This document shows, in pieces, positions 34,285 to 42,005 of a stretch of DNA of 64,000 nucleotides (positions within the stretch are counted from its first letter, which is position 1; every line of letters starts with the position of its first letter). Origin of the DNA: Paracoccaceae bacterium. GTDB lineage: Bacteria > Pseudomonadota > Alphaproteobacteria > Rhodobacterales > Rhodobacteraceae. Both the position numbers and the translations under genes were made by a program. Below the pieces are notes generated by a model, which saw only the letters and a program-made list of their open reading frames with translations, had not been told where the DNA came from and did no database searches. The stretch lies in NCBI GenBank assembly GCA_020637675.1, contig JACKKD010000003.1, positions 744,001-808,000 on the forward strand. The letters run 5' to 3'.

Positions 34285-35262
34285 TCAGCCGCCGCCGATG
34301 AAGGCTCCCGCCGCGAAGACGAGCGCGCCGCCGAGGACGACCTGGAAGGTCGCGCGCAGGAACGGCGTCTCCATGTACCGGTTCTGGATCCAGACGATCG
34401 CCCATAGCTCGACGAAGACGATGGCGATGGCCAGCGTCGTGGCGGTCCAGAAATCGTGAATGAGATAGGGCAGCGCGTGGCCGAGCCCGCCGATCGTGGT
34501 CATGATACCGGAGGCGAACCCGCGCTTGACGGGCGAGCCGCGCCCGGAAATCACGCCATCGTCATGCGCGGCCTCGGTGAAGCCCATCGAGATGCCGGCG
34601 CCGACCGCGGCGGCAAGGCCGACGGTCAGCGTAGTGGCCGGGTCGCGGGTGGCGAAGGCGGTGGCGAAGATCGGCGCGAGGGTGGAGACGGAGCCGTCCA
34701 TAAGCCCCGCAAGCCCCGGCTGCACCCAGGTCAGGATGAACTGTCGGTGTGCGGCGCGGTCCTCCTCGCCCTTGGACTCGTCGTCGAGATGAGTCTCGGC
34801 AAGCTCGCCCGCGCGCGCCTCGTGCTTCGCCTCCGCCGCCGCGAGATCGCCGAGGAGCTTGCGGGTCTCCGCATCGGTGGTCCGTTCCGCCGCGCGGCGG
34901 TAGAACGTCTCCGCCTCGCGCTCCATCGCCTCTGCCTCGCCGCGGATGCGGTCGAGTCCGAGGTTTTCGACGAGCCAGACTGGGCGACGGGCGTAGAAAC
35001 CGGCGACATGCTCGCGCCGGATGAGCGGGATCACCGCGCCGAACCGCATTGTGTGGCGGTCGATGAGACGGTGGCGATGCTGATCCTCTTCAGCGGCCAT
35101 GGCGTCGAAGACTGCTGCCGAGGAGGGGTAGTCCTTGCGCAGCCGCTCCGCGTAGCTGCGGTATATGCGCGCGTCGTCCTCCTCGGAGGAAATGGCCAGG
35201 GCGAGGACTTCCTGTTCGGTCAGGTCCGCGAAACGGCGACGGGTGGCAAGGCCGGGGATCAT
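34285..35262 (-). CDS. mbfA: MbfA-type ferritin/VIT1 fusion iron exporter
   Basis: This 325-residue fusion has an N-terminal ferritin-like (erythrin) domain with diiron ligands in SEEDDARIY (27-30), AEEDQHRHR (58-62) and AEAKHEAR (144-147), followed by a C-terminal VIT1/CCC1 domain (about 175-325) with several helices and QPGLAGLMDG. MbfA exports iron from the cytoplasm and protects against iron and peroxide stress. The ATG at 35262 has CGGAG upstream; the longer frame would run across a palindromic operator and is not used. An Irr-like box sits just upstream. Confidence 0.9.
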   Translation of the reverse strand: MIPGLATRRRFADLTEQEVLALAISSEEDDARIYRSYAERLRKDYPSSAAVFDAMAAEEDQHRHRLIDRHTMRFGAVIPLIRREHVAGFYARRPVWLVENLGLDRIRGEAEAMEREAETFYRRAAERTTDAETRKLLGDLAAAEAKHEARAGELAETHLDDESKGEEDRAAHRQFILTWVQPGLAGLMDGSVSTLAPIFATAFATRDPATTLTVGLAAAVGAGISMGFTEAAHDDGVISGRGSPVKRGFASGIMTTIGGLGHALPYLIHDFWTATTLAIAIVFVELWAIVWIQNRYMETPFLRATFQVVLGGALVFAAGAFIGGG

Positions 35263-35274
35263 GGCGGACTCCGT

Positions 35275-35289
35275 TTGGAACGATTCCAA
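35275..35289. promoter_or_regulatory. Irr-type iron-control box candidate
   Basis: TTGGAA-CGA-TTCCAA is a perfect six-base palindrome with a three-base centre, 12 bp before the mbfA start. The known iron-control element bound by Irr in alphaproteobacteria has the same TTxGAA-N3-TTCxAA layout. Irr represses mbfA in Agrobacterium, so this is a likely operator. Confidence 0.6.
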
Positions 35290-35425
35290 GTTACGAGGTG
35301 CTTTCGGGCGTAGCAAGTGCGACACCTTGTCTAAATGAACTTAACAGTTTACTTTTTATTGAAATAGCGAACTGTAGAGTTTAGATATTGCCTGGAGACT
35401 TCAACAGATATGATTGGAATCGATC

Positions 35426-35614
35426 ATGACGACCCTCCGCGCCCCCCTCGTCGCCTTCTGGCTGGGTCTTGCTGCCCTCCCTGCGGCTGCCGTCGGCATC
35501 CCGTTAGACTTGCCACGCCTCGACTTTCCTGCGCCGGGCACGGACACCAGCCGCGACTGCACGCTGCCGCTCCTGCCCGGCGCGCCGCATCCCTGCCCGG
35601 GTTCCGGCAACTGA
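35426..35614 (+). CDS. Small secreted protein, unknown
   Basis: This 62-residue frame begins with a good signal peptide pattern (basic start, hydrophobic core LVAFWLGLAALPAAA) followed by a short Pro-rich mature part with two cysteines (DCTLPLL and HPCPG). Nothing is recognised in it. The ribosome binding site is weak. It lies in an AT-rich gap before a T-run at 35660-35665 and the TetR gene. Confidence 0.45.
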   Translation: MTTLRAPLVAFWLGLAALPAAAVGIPLDLPRLDFPAPGTDTSRDCTLPLLPGAPHPCPGSGN

Positions 35615-35725
35615 TCCCCGCCTCAACCCGCGGGCACTTCGGTCGGGGTCTCCCGCCCCTTTTTTCCCGCCGGGGTTGCCGCGCGCTTCCTCGGCGGACT
35701 ATCATCGCCTGACACAGGGAGAGAG

Positions 35726-36367
35726 ATGCCGGCACCCGCCCAGATCGCGACAATCAAGCGCGGACGGAAGTTCGATCAGGTGCTGGAAGGCGCCCGGACA
35801 GTGTTCCTGCGCGACGGGTTCGAGGGGGCGAGCGTCGACGACATCGCCGCGGAAGCGGGTGTGTCGAAGGCGACGCTGTATTCCTACTTCCCCGACAAGC
35901 GGATCCTTTTCCTGGAGGTTGCCAAGCAGGAAAGCCGGCGCCAGGCGGACGAGGCCGAGGTGCTCGTCAAGCTGACCGCGCCGCCCGACTGTGTCCTGCC
36001 CGAGGCCGCTCGGCGGATCATCGCCTTCACGGTGTCCGATCTCGGGCTGGCGGTCTTCCGGCTCTGTGTGGCGGAATCCGACCGCTTCCCCGACCTCGGG
36101 CGCGAATTCTACGCCTCGGGTCCGGCACTCGTGCGCGATCGTCTCGCCACCTACCTCAACGGTGCGGTGGCGCGGGGCGAGCTTGTCATCGACGACGTCT
36201 ACCTCGCCGCCGACCAGTTCGCGGCGCTCTGCAAGGCAGGTATCCAGCTTGCCGTGAGCTTCGGCGTGCAGCGCCACTACACCGAGGCCGAGAGGGAACG
36301 CGTGGCAAAGGGCGCGGTGGAGATGTTCCTCGCACGCTACGGCGCGAAGGCGCGCGCGCCGGCTTGA
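35726..36367 (+). CDS. TetR-family regulator
   Basis: This 213-residue regulator has the TetR helix-turn-helix at about 20-65 (GFEGASVDDIAAEAGVSKAT, then LYSYFPDKRILF). The C-terminal ligand domain belongs to the AefR-like group, as in DLGREFYASGPALVRDRLA. No clear target lies next to it: the downstream neighbour is pepT, 48 bp away on the same strand. Confidence 0.85.
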   Translation: MPAPAQIATIKRGRKFDQVLEGARTVFLRDGFEGASVDDIAAEAGVSKATLYSYFPDKRILFLEVAKQESRRQADEAEVLVKLTAPPDCVLPEAARRIIAFTVSDLGLAVFRLCVAESDRFPDLGREFYASGPALVRDRLATYLNGAVARGELVIDDVYLAADQFAALCKAGIQLAVSFGVQRHYTEAERERVAKGAVEMFLARYGAKARAPA

Positions 36368-36415
36368 CTTGCCGCGCATAACACCGGCTCATCCGGGCAA
36401 CCGAGGAGATGCCCG

Positions 36416-37657
36416 ATGCGCACCGAATTCGACCGCGAACTGGAAGAGCGGCTTGTCCGCTATGCCGCAATCGACACGCAGAGCGACGAGGACTCATCCT
36501 CGGCGCCGTCGACCGCGATCCAGCTGGAGCTGCAGCAGCTTCTGGCCGCCGAACTGACCGAAATGGGGGCGGCCGAAGTGCGGCTGACGGACTACGGCGT
36601 GGTTCTGGCGACGATCCCGGCCACGGCTCAGGGCGCGCCGGTGATCGGCCTTCTGGCGCATGTCGACACCGCCCCGCAGTTCAACGCTTCGGGGGTCAAG
36701 CCGGTCGTCCACCGTAACTACAACGGCGGCACGATTGCCTTTGCCGACGCCCCGGGGCTTTCGCTCACGCCCGAGGTCTCGCCGGAACTGGCGAAGAAGG
36801 CCGGACACGACATTATAACAGCAAGCGGCACCACGCTTCTCGGCGCCGACGACAAGGCTGGGGTTGCCGTCCTGATGACGGCCGCACGGCACCTGCTGGC
36901 CAATCCGTCGATCCCGCACGGCACGATCCGCCTTGCCTTCACGCCCGACGAGGAGGTGGGCCGCGGCGTTGACCCGCGGCTGCCGAAGGACATCGCCGCC
37001 GACTTCGCCTATACCTTCGACGGCAGCACCGTGGGCGAGATCGAATTCGAAAGCTTCTCGGCCGACGGCGCCGTGGTGACGGTGAACGGAGTTTCGATCC
37101 ATCCCGGCACCGCGAAGGACAAGATGGTGAACGCGCTGCATCTCGCCGCCAAGATCATCCAGACCCTGCCGCATGTGACGATGACGCCCGAGACGACCGG
37201 GGGCCGTGACGGCTTCGTCCACGTCTACGAGTGCAAGGGCGGATCGGCGGAGGCGACCCTGAAGTTCATCCTGCGCGACTTCGAACTGGAAGGGCTGGCG
37301 GCCAAGGGCAATCTCCTGCGCCAGGTCTGCGCGACGGTTGCCGCGACCGAACCCCGGGCCGAGATCGCCTGCGAGATAAAGCCGCAGTACCGCAACATGC
37401 GCTACTGGCTGGAGAAGGACATGCGGCCGGTGGACCTCGCCCGCGCCGCCTGCCGCGACCTCGGGATCGAACCGGTGTCGGTGCCGATCCGCGGCGGCAC
37501 CGACGGCTCGCGCCTGACCGAGATGGGCGTGCCGTGCCCCAATCTCTTCACCGGGATGCACGAGATCCACGGGCCGCTGGAATGGGTCAGCGTGCAGGAC
37601 ATGGCCGTCTCGGCGAAGCTTTGCCTCAGGCTCGTCGAACGCGCGGCGCTGGGCTGA
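36416..37657 (+). CDS. pepT: Peptidase T (tripeptide aminopeptidase)
   Basis: PepT releases the N-terminal residue from tripeptides in the cytoplasm. The 413-residue M20B metalloprotein has the zinc ligands in GLLAHVDTAPQ, LLGADDKAGVAV, TPDEEVGRGVD and the C-terminal TGMHEIHGPLEWV, plus the dimer-interface GRDGFVHVYE. Its length is typical. The ATG follows GAGGAGATGCCCG. Confidence 0.94.
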   Translation: MRTEFDRELEERLVRYAAIDTQSDEDSSSAPSTAIQLELQQLLAAELTEMGAAEVRLTDYGVVLATIPATAQGAPVIGLLAHVDTAPQFNASGVKPVVHRNYNGGTIAFADAPGLSLTPEVSPELAKKAGHDIITASGTTLLGADDKAGVAVLMTAARHLLANPSIPHGTIRLAFTPDEEVGRGVDPRLPKDIAADFAYTFDGSTVGEIEFESFSADGAVVTVNGVSIHPGTAKDKMVNALHLAAKIIQTLPHVTMTPETTGGRDGFVHVYECKGGSAEATLKFILRDFELEGLAAKGNLLRQVCATVAATEPRAEIACEIKPQYRNMRYWLEKDMRPVDLARAACRDLGIEPVSVPIRGGTDGSRLTEMGVPCPNLFTGMHEIHGPLEWVSVQDMAVSAKLCLRLVERAALG

Positions 37658-37733
37658 GGCGCGCTTTCGCCGGGCGCGGCCTCCGGCTATCCTGGGCCAT
37701 CGGCCGCGGGTTGCCGCGGGATGGGGGCACACG

Positions 37734-38048
37734 ATGAAACGCGGGATTCTCGCTCTGCCGCTGGTCCTTGGCGCCTGTGTCGCCGCGGTTGGCACGCCGC
37801 CGGCCGGACCCCGTCCCGGCGGGCCCCAGGGCCCGGGGTGGATCGAGCCGGGGCCGAGTTGCAACCGTACCGACTTCGACCCCGCGCAGATCATCGGCCG
37901 CCGACCCGAAGAACTGGGACTGGAGCGCTTCCCCTATCCGGTGCGGGTCATCCTGCCGGGGATGGCGGTGACGATGGACTACAGTCCGGCGCGGCTGAAC
38001 CTCGAAGTCGACGAACGCGGGCACATCTTCCGCTTCCACTGCGGCTGA
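37734..38048 (+). CDS. I78-type peptidase inhibitor lipoprotein
   Basis: This 104-residue lipoprotein has a signal peptide with lipobox LGAC (12-15). The C-terminal part carries the I78 pattern: a Cys at SCNRTDFDPAQIIGRRPEEL and VRVILPGMAVTMDYSPARLN, ending FHCG. Family members are probable periplasmic inhibitors of serine proteases. It lies directly upstream of the SOS promoter of imuB and is probably transcribed separately. Confidence 0.8.
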   Translation: MKRGILALPLVLGACVAAVGTPPAGPRPGGPQGPGWIEPGPSCNRTDFDPAQIIGRRPEELGLERFPYPVRVILPGMAVTMDYSPARLNLEVDERGHIFRFHCG

Positions 38049-38054
38049 GGGGAC

Positions 38055-38099
38055 TCGACTCCGCTCGCGGGCGGACGATATAATGAACAAAAGAAGAAC
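38055..38099 (+). promoter_or_regulatory. SOS promoter of imuB with LexA box
   Basis: A -35-like TCGACT (38055-38060), 18 bases, then a perfect -10 TATAAT (38079-38084) is immediately followed by GAAC-N7-GAAC (38085-38099), the reverse complement of the alphaproteobacterial LexA box GTTC-N7-GTTC. LexA bound here would block transcription, which places the imuB start codon downstream of 38099. Confidence 0.88.
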
Positions 38100-38112
38100 A
38101 CATGCCGCTGCC

Positions 38113-39768
38113 ATGCCCGCCGCCCGCCGCATCCTCTCGCTCTGGTTTCCCCGCCTTGGCGCGGAGCGGGTGCTGCGCGAGATGCGCGGGCTCGGGCCGC
38201 CCCCCGCCTTTGCCATCGTCGGCGAGGCGGCGAACCGGCAGGTTCTCACCTCGCTCAGCGAAGGCGCGGAGGAGGCGGGGCTCTGTCTCGGCCAGCCCCT
38301 CAGCGATGCGCTCGCCATGTGTCCGGGGCTTCTCACCCGGCTCAGGAACCGCCATGCCGAGGCGCGCTTCCTGACCGCGCTCCGGCGCTGGGCGGGAAAG
38401 TTCAGCCCCCGGGTGGGGGAGGAGGCGCCGGACGGGCTCGTCATCGACCTGTCGGGCGCGGCGCATCTCTTCGGCGGCGAATGGGGCGTGCTCGACGCCG
38501 TGGCGGAGGATTGCGCCCATCTCGGCGTGACGGTCGAGGCCGGGATCGCCGACACGCCGGGCGGCGCCTGGGCGCTCGCCCGCTACGCCGGGCGGGGAGG
38601 CGCGACGGTCAGGAGCGGCGACGCCATCGACCAGGAGGCGCGGGCGACGCGATCGCGTGCGGCGAAACGGCACTGGACGAAGGGCGGCGCGGCCCCCTTG
38701 CCGGCACCGCCGCCGGGCCCTCCGGTGCGTGTGGCGCCCCCCGGGCAGATCCGCCAGGCGCTGGCGCCGCTTCCGCTCGCCGCGCTCCGGCTGGAGGATG
38801 AGGCCGTGGCGGGTCTCGCCCGGCTCGGGCTCCGCCATGTCGGCGACATCATGGGTGTGCCCCGCGCGGGTCTTTCCCGCCGCTTCGGGGCCGAAGTCGT
38901 CCGCCGTCTCGACCAGGCGCTGGGGGTGGAGGTGGAGCCGGTCGCACCCGCCCGGCCCCCTCTCCACTTCGCCGTCCGCCTGACGCTGCCGGACCCGATC
39001 GGACTGGCCGAGGACATCCTCGCCGTGATCGACCGGCTTCTGCCGGCGCTTTGCGACAGGCTGAGGACACGGGCGCATGGGGCGCGGCGCATCCGGCTCC
39101 AGCTTTTCCGCACCGATCATTCGATGCAGGAGATCGCCTTCGGCCTCGCCCGCGCGGTGGACGCGGCGGCGGAGGTGCGGCCGCTGATCCTTCTGAAGCT
39201 CGCCGAGATCGACCCCGGCTTCGGCATCGACATGATCCGGATCGAGGCGCCGGTGACGGAGCCCCTGCACCCCCGCCAGACCCGCGGCCGCTTCGACCCG
39301 GGCGGGAGCGGCGCGGAGGCGGCGGGGCAGGAGGCGCTTTCGACGATGATGTCGAAGCTCGGCGCGCGGATCGGGCTCGAGGCGATCACCCGGCTTCATC
39401 CCGGCGACAGCCACATCCCGGAAAAGACCGCCCGCGTGATGCCCGCCGCCTGGTCGGAGCCCGCGGGTGACTGGCCGGCCCCGGCGCGTCCGCGTCCCGC
39501 CGTGATCTTCCGGCCGGAGCCGGTCGCGGCGGACGAGGCCCCCGCCGTGCCCGCCCGCTTCCGCTGGCGCCGGCGCGACTTCGCCACCGCCTCGGCCTCG
39601 GGGCCCGAGCGGATCGCGCCGGAATGGTGGCTGGACGAGCCGGAATGGCGGTCGGGCACGCGCGACTACTGGCGGGTGGAGACGGCGGGCGGCGAGCGGC
39701 TCTGGCTCTTCTACGCCCACGGCGGCGTGGTGTCGGGCGGCTGGTTCTGCCACGGGGTCTTCGGCTGA
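38113..39768 (+). CDS. imuB: ImuB, Y-family polymerase-like protein
   Basis: ImuB is the catalytically dead Y-family protein of the ImuA-ImuB-DnaE2 mutasome. It links the error-prone DnaE2 polymerase to the beta clamp. The 551-residue protein starts RRILSLWFPRLGAERVL; the usual acidic DxDxFF motif is replaced by LWFPRL (10-15), as in ImuB. The little-finger part (ALGVEVEPVAP) follows. A 3'-ward ATG at 38113 is chosen because the frame-start ATG at 38083 lies inside the -10 box, upstream of the transcript. No imuA or dnaE2 is adjacent. Confidence 0.9.
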   Translation: MPAARRILSLWFPRLGAERVLREMRGLGPPPAFAIVGEAANRQVLTSLSEGAEEAGLCLGQPLSDALAMCPGLLTRLRNRHAEARFLTALRRWAGKFSPRVGEEAPDGLVIDLSGAAHLFGGEWGVLDAVAEDCAHLGVTVEAGIADTPGGAWALARYAGRGGATVRSGDAIDQEARATRSRAAKRHWTKGGAAPLPAPPPGPPVRVAPPGQIRQALAPLPLAALRLEDEAVAGLARLGLRHVGDIMGVPRAGLSRRFGAEVVRRLDQALGVEVEPVAPARPPLHFAVRLTLPDPIGLAEDILAVIDRLLPALCDRLRTRAHGARRIRLQLFRTDHSMQEIAFGLARAVDAAAEVRPLILLKLAEIDPGFGIDMIRIEAPVTEPLHPRQTRGRFDPGGSGAEAAGQEALSTMMSKLGARIGLEAITRLHPGDSHIPEKTARVMPAAWSEPAGDWPAPARPRPAVIFRPEPVAADEAPAVPARFRWRRRDFATASASGPERIAPEWWLDEPEWRSGTRDYWRVETAGGERLWLFYAHGGVVSGGWFCHGVFG

Positions 39769-39836
39769 TCCCGGGCCGCGCCGCTCGCCCCCCGCGCCGG
39801 TTTCGGAGTAGAACCTGCGGACGGAAAGGCGCGAGA

Positions 39837-40457
39837 ATGATCACCGACATCGAGGATTTCTTCGCAAAGGGCTGCGGGCGCTGCGCCCGGTTCGCGACGC
39901 CGGACTGCTCGACCCGGACCTGGGCGGAAGGTCTCGCCGCGCTGCGCCGGATCTGCCGTGCGGTGGGCCTCGACGAGACGGTGAAATGGGGCCATCCCTG
40001 CTACATGCACGCCGGGCGCAACGTCGCCATCATCGGCGCCTTCCGCGACGATTTCCGGCTCAGCTTCTTCGACGCGGCGCTGATGGCGGACCCTCGTGGC
40101 GTGCTCGAGCCTGCGGGGCCGAACACGCGCCATGCCGGCACGATCCGGTTCAGCGAAAACGCGAAAGTGGCGGAGATGGCGCCGGTCATCCGTCAATACC
40201 TGACGGAGGCGATGGGCCATGCCGCGGCGGGGCTCAGGCCGCCGAAGGACCACGGCGCCCCCGACCTGCCCGACGAGCTGGTCGAGGTGATGGAGGACGA
40301 TCCCGAACTGGCCGAGGCCTTCCACCGCCTCACCCCGGGACGGCAGAAAAGCTACGTGATCCACCTCGCCTCGGCCAGGACCGCCGCCACGCGCATCGCA
40401 CGTATCGTCCGGCTCCGCGAAAAAATCCTGGCCGGGAAGGGTGCGACAGAGCGGTGA
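39837..40457 (+). CDS. YdeI/OmpD-associated family protein
   Basis: This 206-residue protein has the DUF1801-like core (GLDETVKWGHPCYMHAGRNV, then FRDDFRLSFFDAALM) and a C-terminal YdeI segment (FHRLTPGRQKSYVIHLASAR, then TRIARIVRLREKI). The family binds hydrophobic ligands or supports stress tolerance; its role is not settled. The ATG at 39837 is preceded by GGAAAGGCGCG. It is the last gene before a 345-bp gap. Confidence 0.8.
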   Translation: MITDIEDFFAKGCGRCARFATPDCSTRTWAEGLAALRRICRAVGLDETVKWGHPCYMHAGRNVAIIGAFRDDFRLSFFDAALMADPRGVLEPAGPNTRHAGTIRFSENAKVAEMAPVIRQYLTEAMGHAAAGLRPPKDHGAPDLPDELVEVMEDDPELAEAFHRLTPGRQKSYVIHLASARTAATRIARIVRLREKILAGKGATER

Positions 40458-40572
40458 GCCGTCCGCCGCCGCCGGCGATCGGGCGCGGCACTCGACATGC
40501 ACATTCCGGCCCGACCCCTCCGCAGTCCGGAAACGCGCCCGATCCCCCGTCGGACGACGCATCCCGGCGATA

Positions 40573-40601
40573 GGAAAAAGAATGCCCCGCCGAGGCGGGG
40601 C
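40573..40601 (-). terminator. Intrinsic terminator (minus strand)
   Basis: GCCCCGCC, a two-base turn and GGCGGGGC form an 8-bp stem which, read on the minus strand, is followed by ATTCTTTTTCC. That is a classical intrinsic terminator for a transcript from the right. Confidence 0.7.
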
Positions 40602-40750
40602 AGTGAGCGACGGGGCTCCGGTGGCGCGGCCTGGGTGGGGGCTGTCGAACCGCGCCACCGGACCCTAGCGTTGTCGCTATGGACGAAGCATTCCCGCGTG
40701 AACGCGGCACCGTTGCGGAAGCACCATGCCGGGGCGGGGGTCATTTTGCG
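40573..40750 (-). ncRNA. Highly structured RNA candidate, unidentified
   Basis: The gap between 40458 and 40802 holds no convincing gene but has dense base pairing. CCGGTGGCGCGG (40618-40629) and its exact complement (40650-40661) form a 12-bp stem around a 20-base loop, extended by AGCGAC/GTCGCT (near 40606 and 40673). The outer segments near 40581 and 40735-40746 can also pair. An intrinsic terminator on the minus strand ends the region, so the minus strand is the likelier transcript. Hallmark sequences of SRP, tmRNA and RNase P RNA were not seen; a divergent 6S RNA is not excluded. Boundaries are approximate. Confidence 0.45.
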
Positions 40751-40802
40751 GCCGAAAGCGGGCAGGCTTGATTTGCGCCGTGGCGGCGCTAACATCCTTG
40801 CC

Positions 40803-41150
40803 ATGACGGTCCAGCCACCGACCCCGTTCCACCCAGCTTCCGCTGCGCCCGAGAAGGTCGCCTTCGACCGCCACGAGCTTTCCCTCATCCTCGCGCTATA
40901 CGGCCGCATGGTGGCCGCCGGCGAATGGCGCGACTACGCCATGTCCTTCCTGCGCGAGATGGCGGTCTTTTCGGTCTTCCGGCGTGCGGCCGAATACCCG
41001 CTCTACCGTATCGAGAAACACCCCCGGCTCAGGAACCGGCAGGGCATGTATGCGCTGATCGGAATGGACGGGCAGGTGCTCAAGCGGGGGCAGGACCTCG
41101 CGGCCGTGCTCCGCGTCCTCGACCGCAAGCTGATCCGGCCCGTCGAGTGA
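40803..41150 (+). CDS. DUF2794 family protein
   Basis: This 115-residue protein matches DUF2794, a family largely restricted to alphaproteobacteria. Visible are FDRHELSLILALYGRMVA, GEWRDYAMSFLREMAVFSVF and the basic YRIEKHPRLRNRQGMY. No function is known. The ATG at 40803 begins the conserved core after a short polar leader. It converges with the NlpC gene (27-bp gap). Confidence 0.87.
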   Translation: MTVQPPTPFHPASAAPEKVAFDRHELSLILALYGRMVAAGEWRDYAMSFLREMAVFSVFRRAAEYPLYRIEKHPRLRNRQGMYALIGMDGQVLKRGQDLAAVLRVLDRKLIRPVE

Positions 41151-41177
41151 CGCCCGCGGAGCAGCCCGTTGCGGAGG

Positions 41178-42005
41178 TCACACCCGGCGCCGCGACGTGA
41201 CCGGGCCTTCGCCCTGCCCCGCGATCCGCGCAATGGCCTCCGACAGGTCTTCGTAGCCCACGGCCATCTGGAACCCGTTCGCGTGGACGATCCGTTCGGG
41301 CGCGACCGCCATCGCCACATGGCCCTTCCAGAACAGAAGGTCGCCTCGACAAAGGGGGGTGCCTTCCGCCAGCGCCGTGCCCACGCCCGCTTCCTGCAGG
41401 TCGCTGTCACCGGGGCAGGGGCGGCCGCAGGCCAGAAGCGCCGCCTGCACGAGGCCGGAACAGTCGATCCCCGACCGCGAGTTGCCACCCCAGAGGTAGG
41501 GGGTGCCGAGGAGGCTCTCCGCCACCGCCGCCGGGTCCGCCGCCCAGTCGCCGAGCTCGCGCAGATGCGGGCGCGGCGCGAAGAACCCGTCCGCGGTCTC
41601 GAGGAACCGGGGATGCTCGGCCACGATCGTCAGCCTCGCCCCCATCGTCAGGTAGGCCACTTCCGGCGTCTTCAGGCTGGGCTCCCGGTAGAGGTGGGTC
41701 GCCGGCGCCGCGACCCAGTGCGTGGCCGCGCGGTCACCGGCCAGGGCACCCTCGGCCAGATAGCCGCAATAGCCGTCCTTCTCGGCCTGGACGAAGGCGA
41801 AGCCCCCGTCCCGGTCCAGGACATTCACCCGCTCGCCCATCAGAACCTGCCGGTCGCGCGGACCGCCCGGCCGGGCGAGCAGATCGGCGAGCGCGACCGC
41901 GACCCGCGCGGGTTCGCCCGCCACGAAGCGTTCGGCCTTGACCCTTCGCTTGAGCGACACATGGGCGACACGCCCGTTCGCAGGCGTGAGGCGGCGGTCG
42001 TTCAT
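41178..42005 (-). CDS. SH3/NlpC-P60 peptidase
   Basis: This 275-residue protein has bacterial SH3-like segments in the first half and an NlpC/P60 cysteine-peptidase domain at the C-terminus, with Cys in SGIDCSGLVQAAL, His in WKGHVAMAV and HANGF as the third polar position. No signal peptide is visible, so it probably cleaves peptidoglycan-derived peptides in the cytoplasm. Its ATG overlaps the stop of the M17 aminopeptidase gene by 4 bp, so the two are translated together and probably work in cell-wall peptide recycling. Confidence 0.9.
   Translation of the reverse strand: MNDRRLTPANGRVAHVSLKRRVKAERFVAGEPARVAVALADLLARPGGPRDRQVLMGERVNVLDRDGGFAFVQAEKDGYCGYLAEGALAGDRAATHWVAAPATHLYREPSLKTPEVAYLTMGARLTIVAEHPRFLETADGFFAPRPHLRELGDWAADPAAVAESLLGTPYLWGGNSRSGIDCSGLVQAALLACGRPCPGDSDLQEAGVGTALAEGTPLCRGDLLFWKGHVAMAVAPERIVHANGFQMAVGYEDLSEAIARIAGQGEGPVTSRRRV

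Noticed and set aside
35262..35325. Longer N-terminus for MbfA
   Set aside because: The extension would be translated across the operator and lacks a ribosome binding site.
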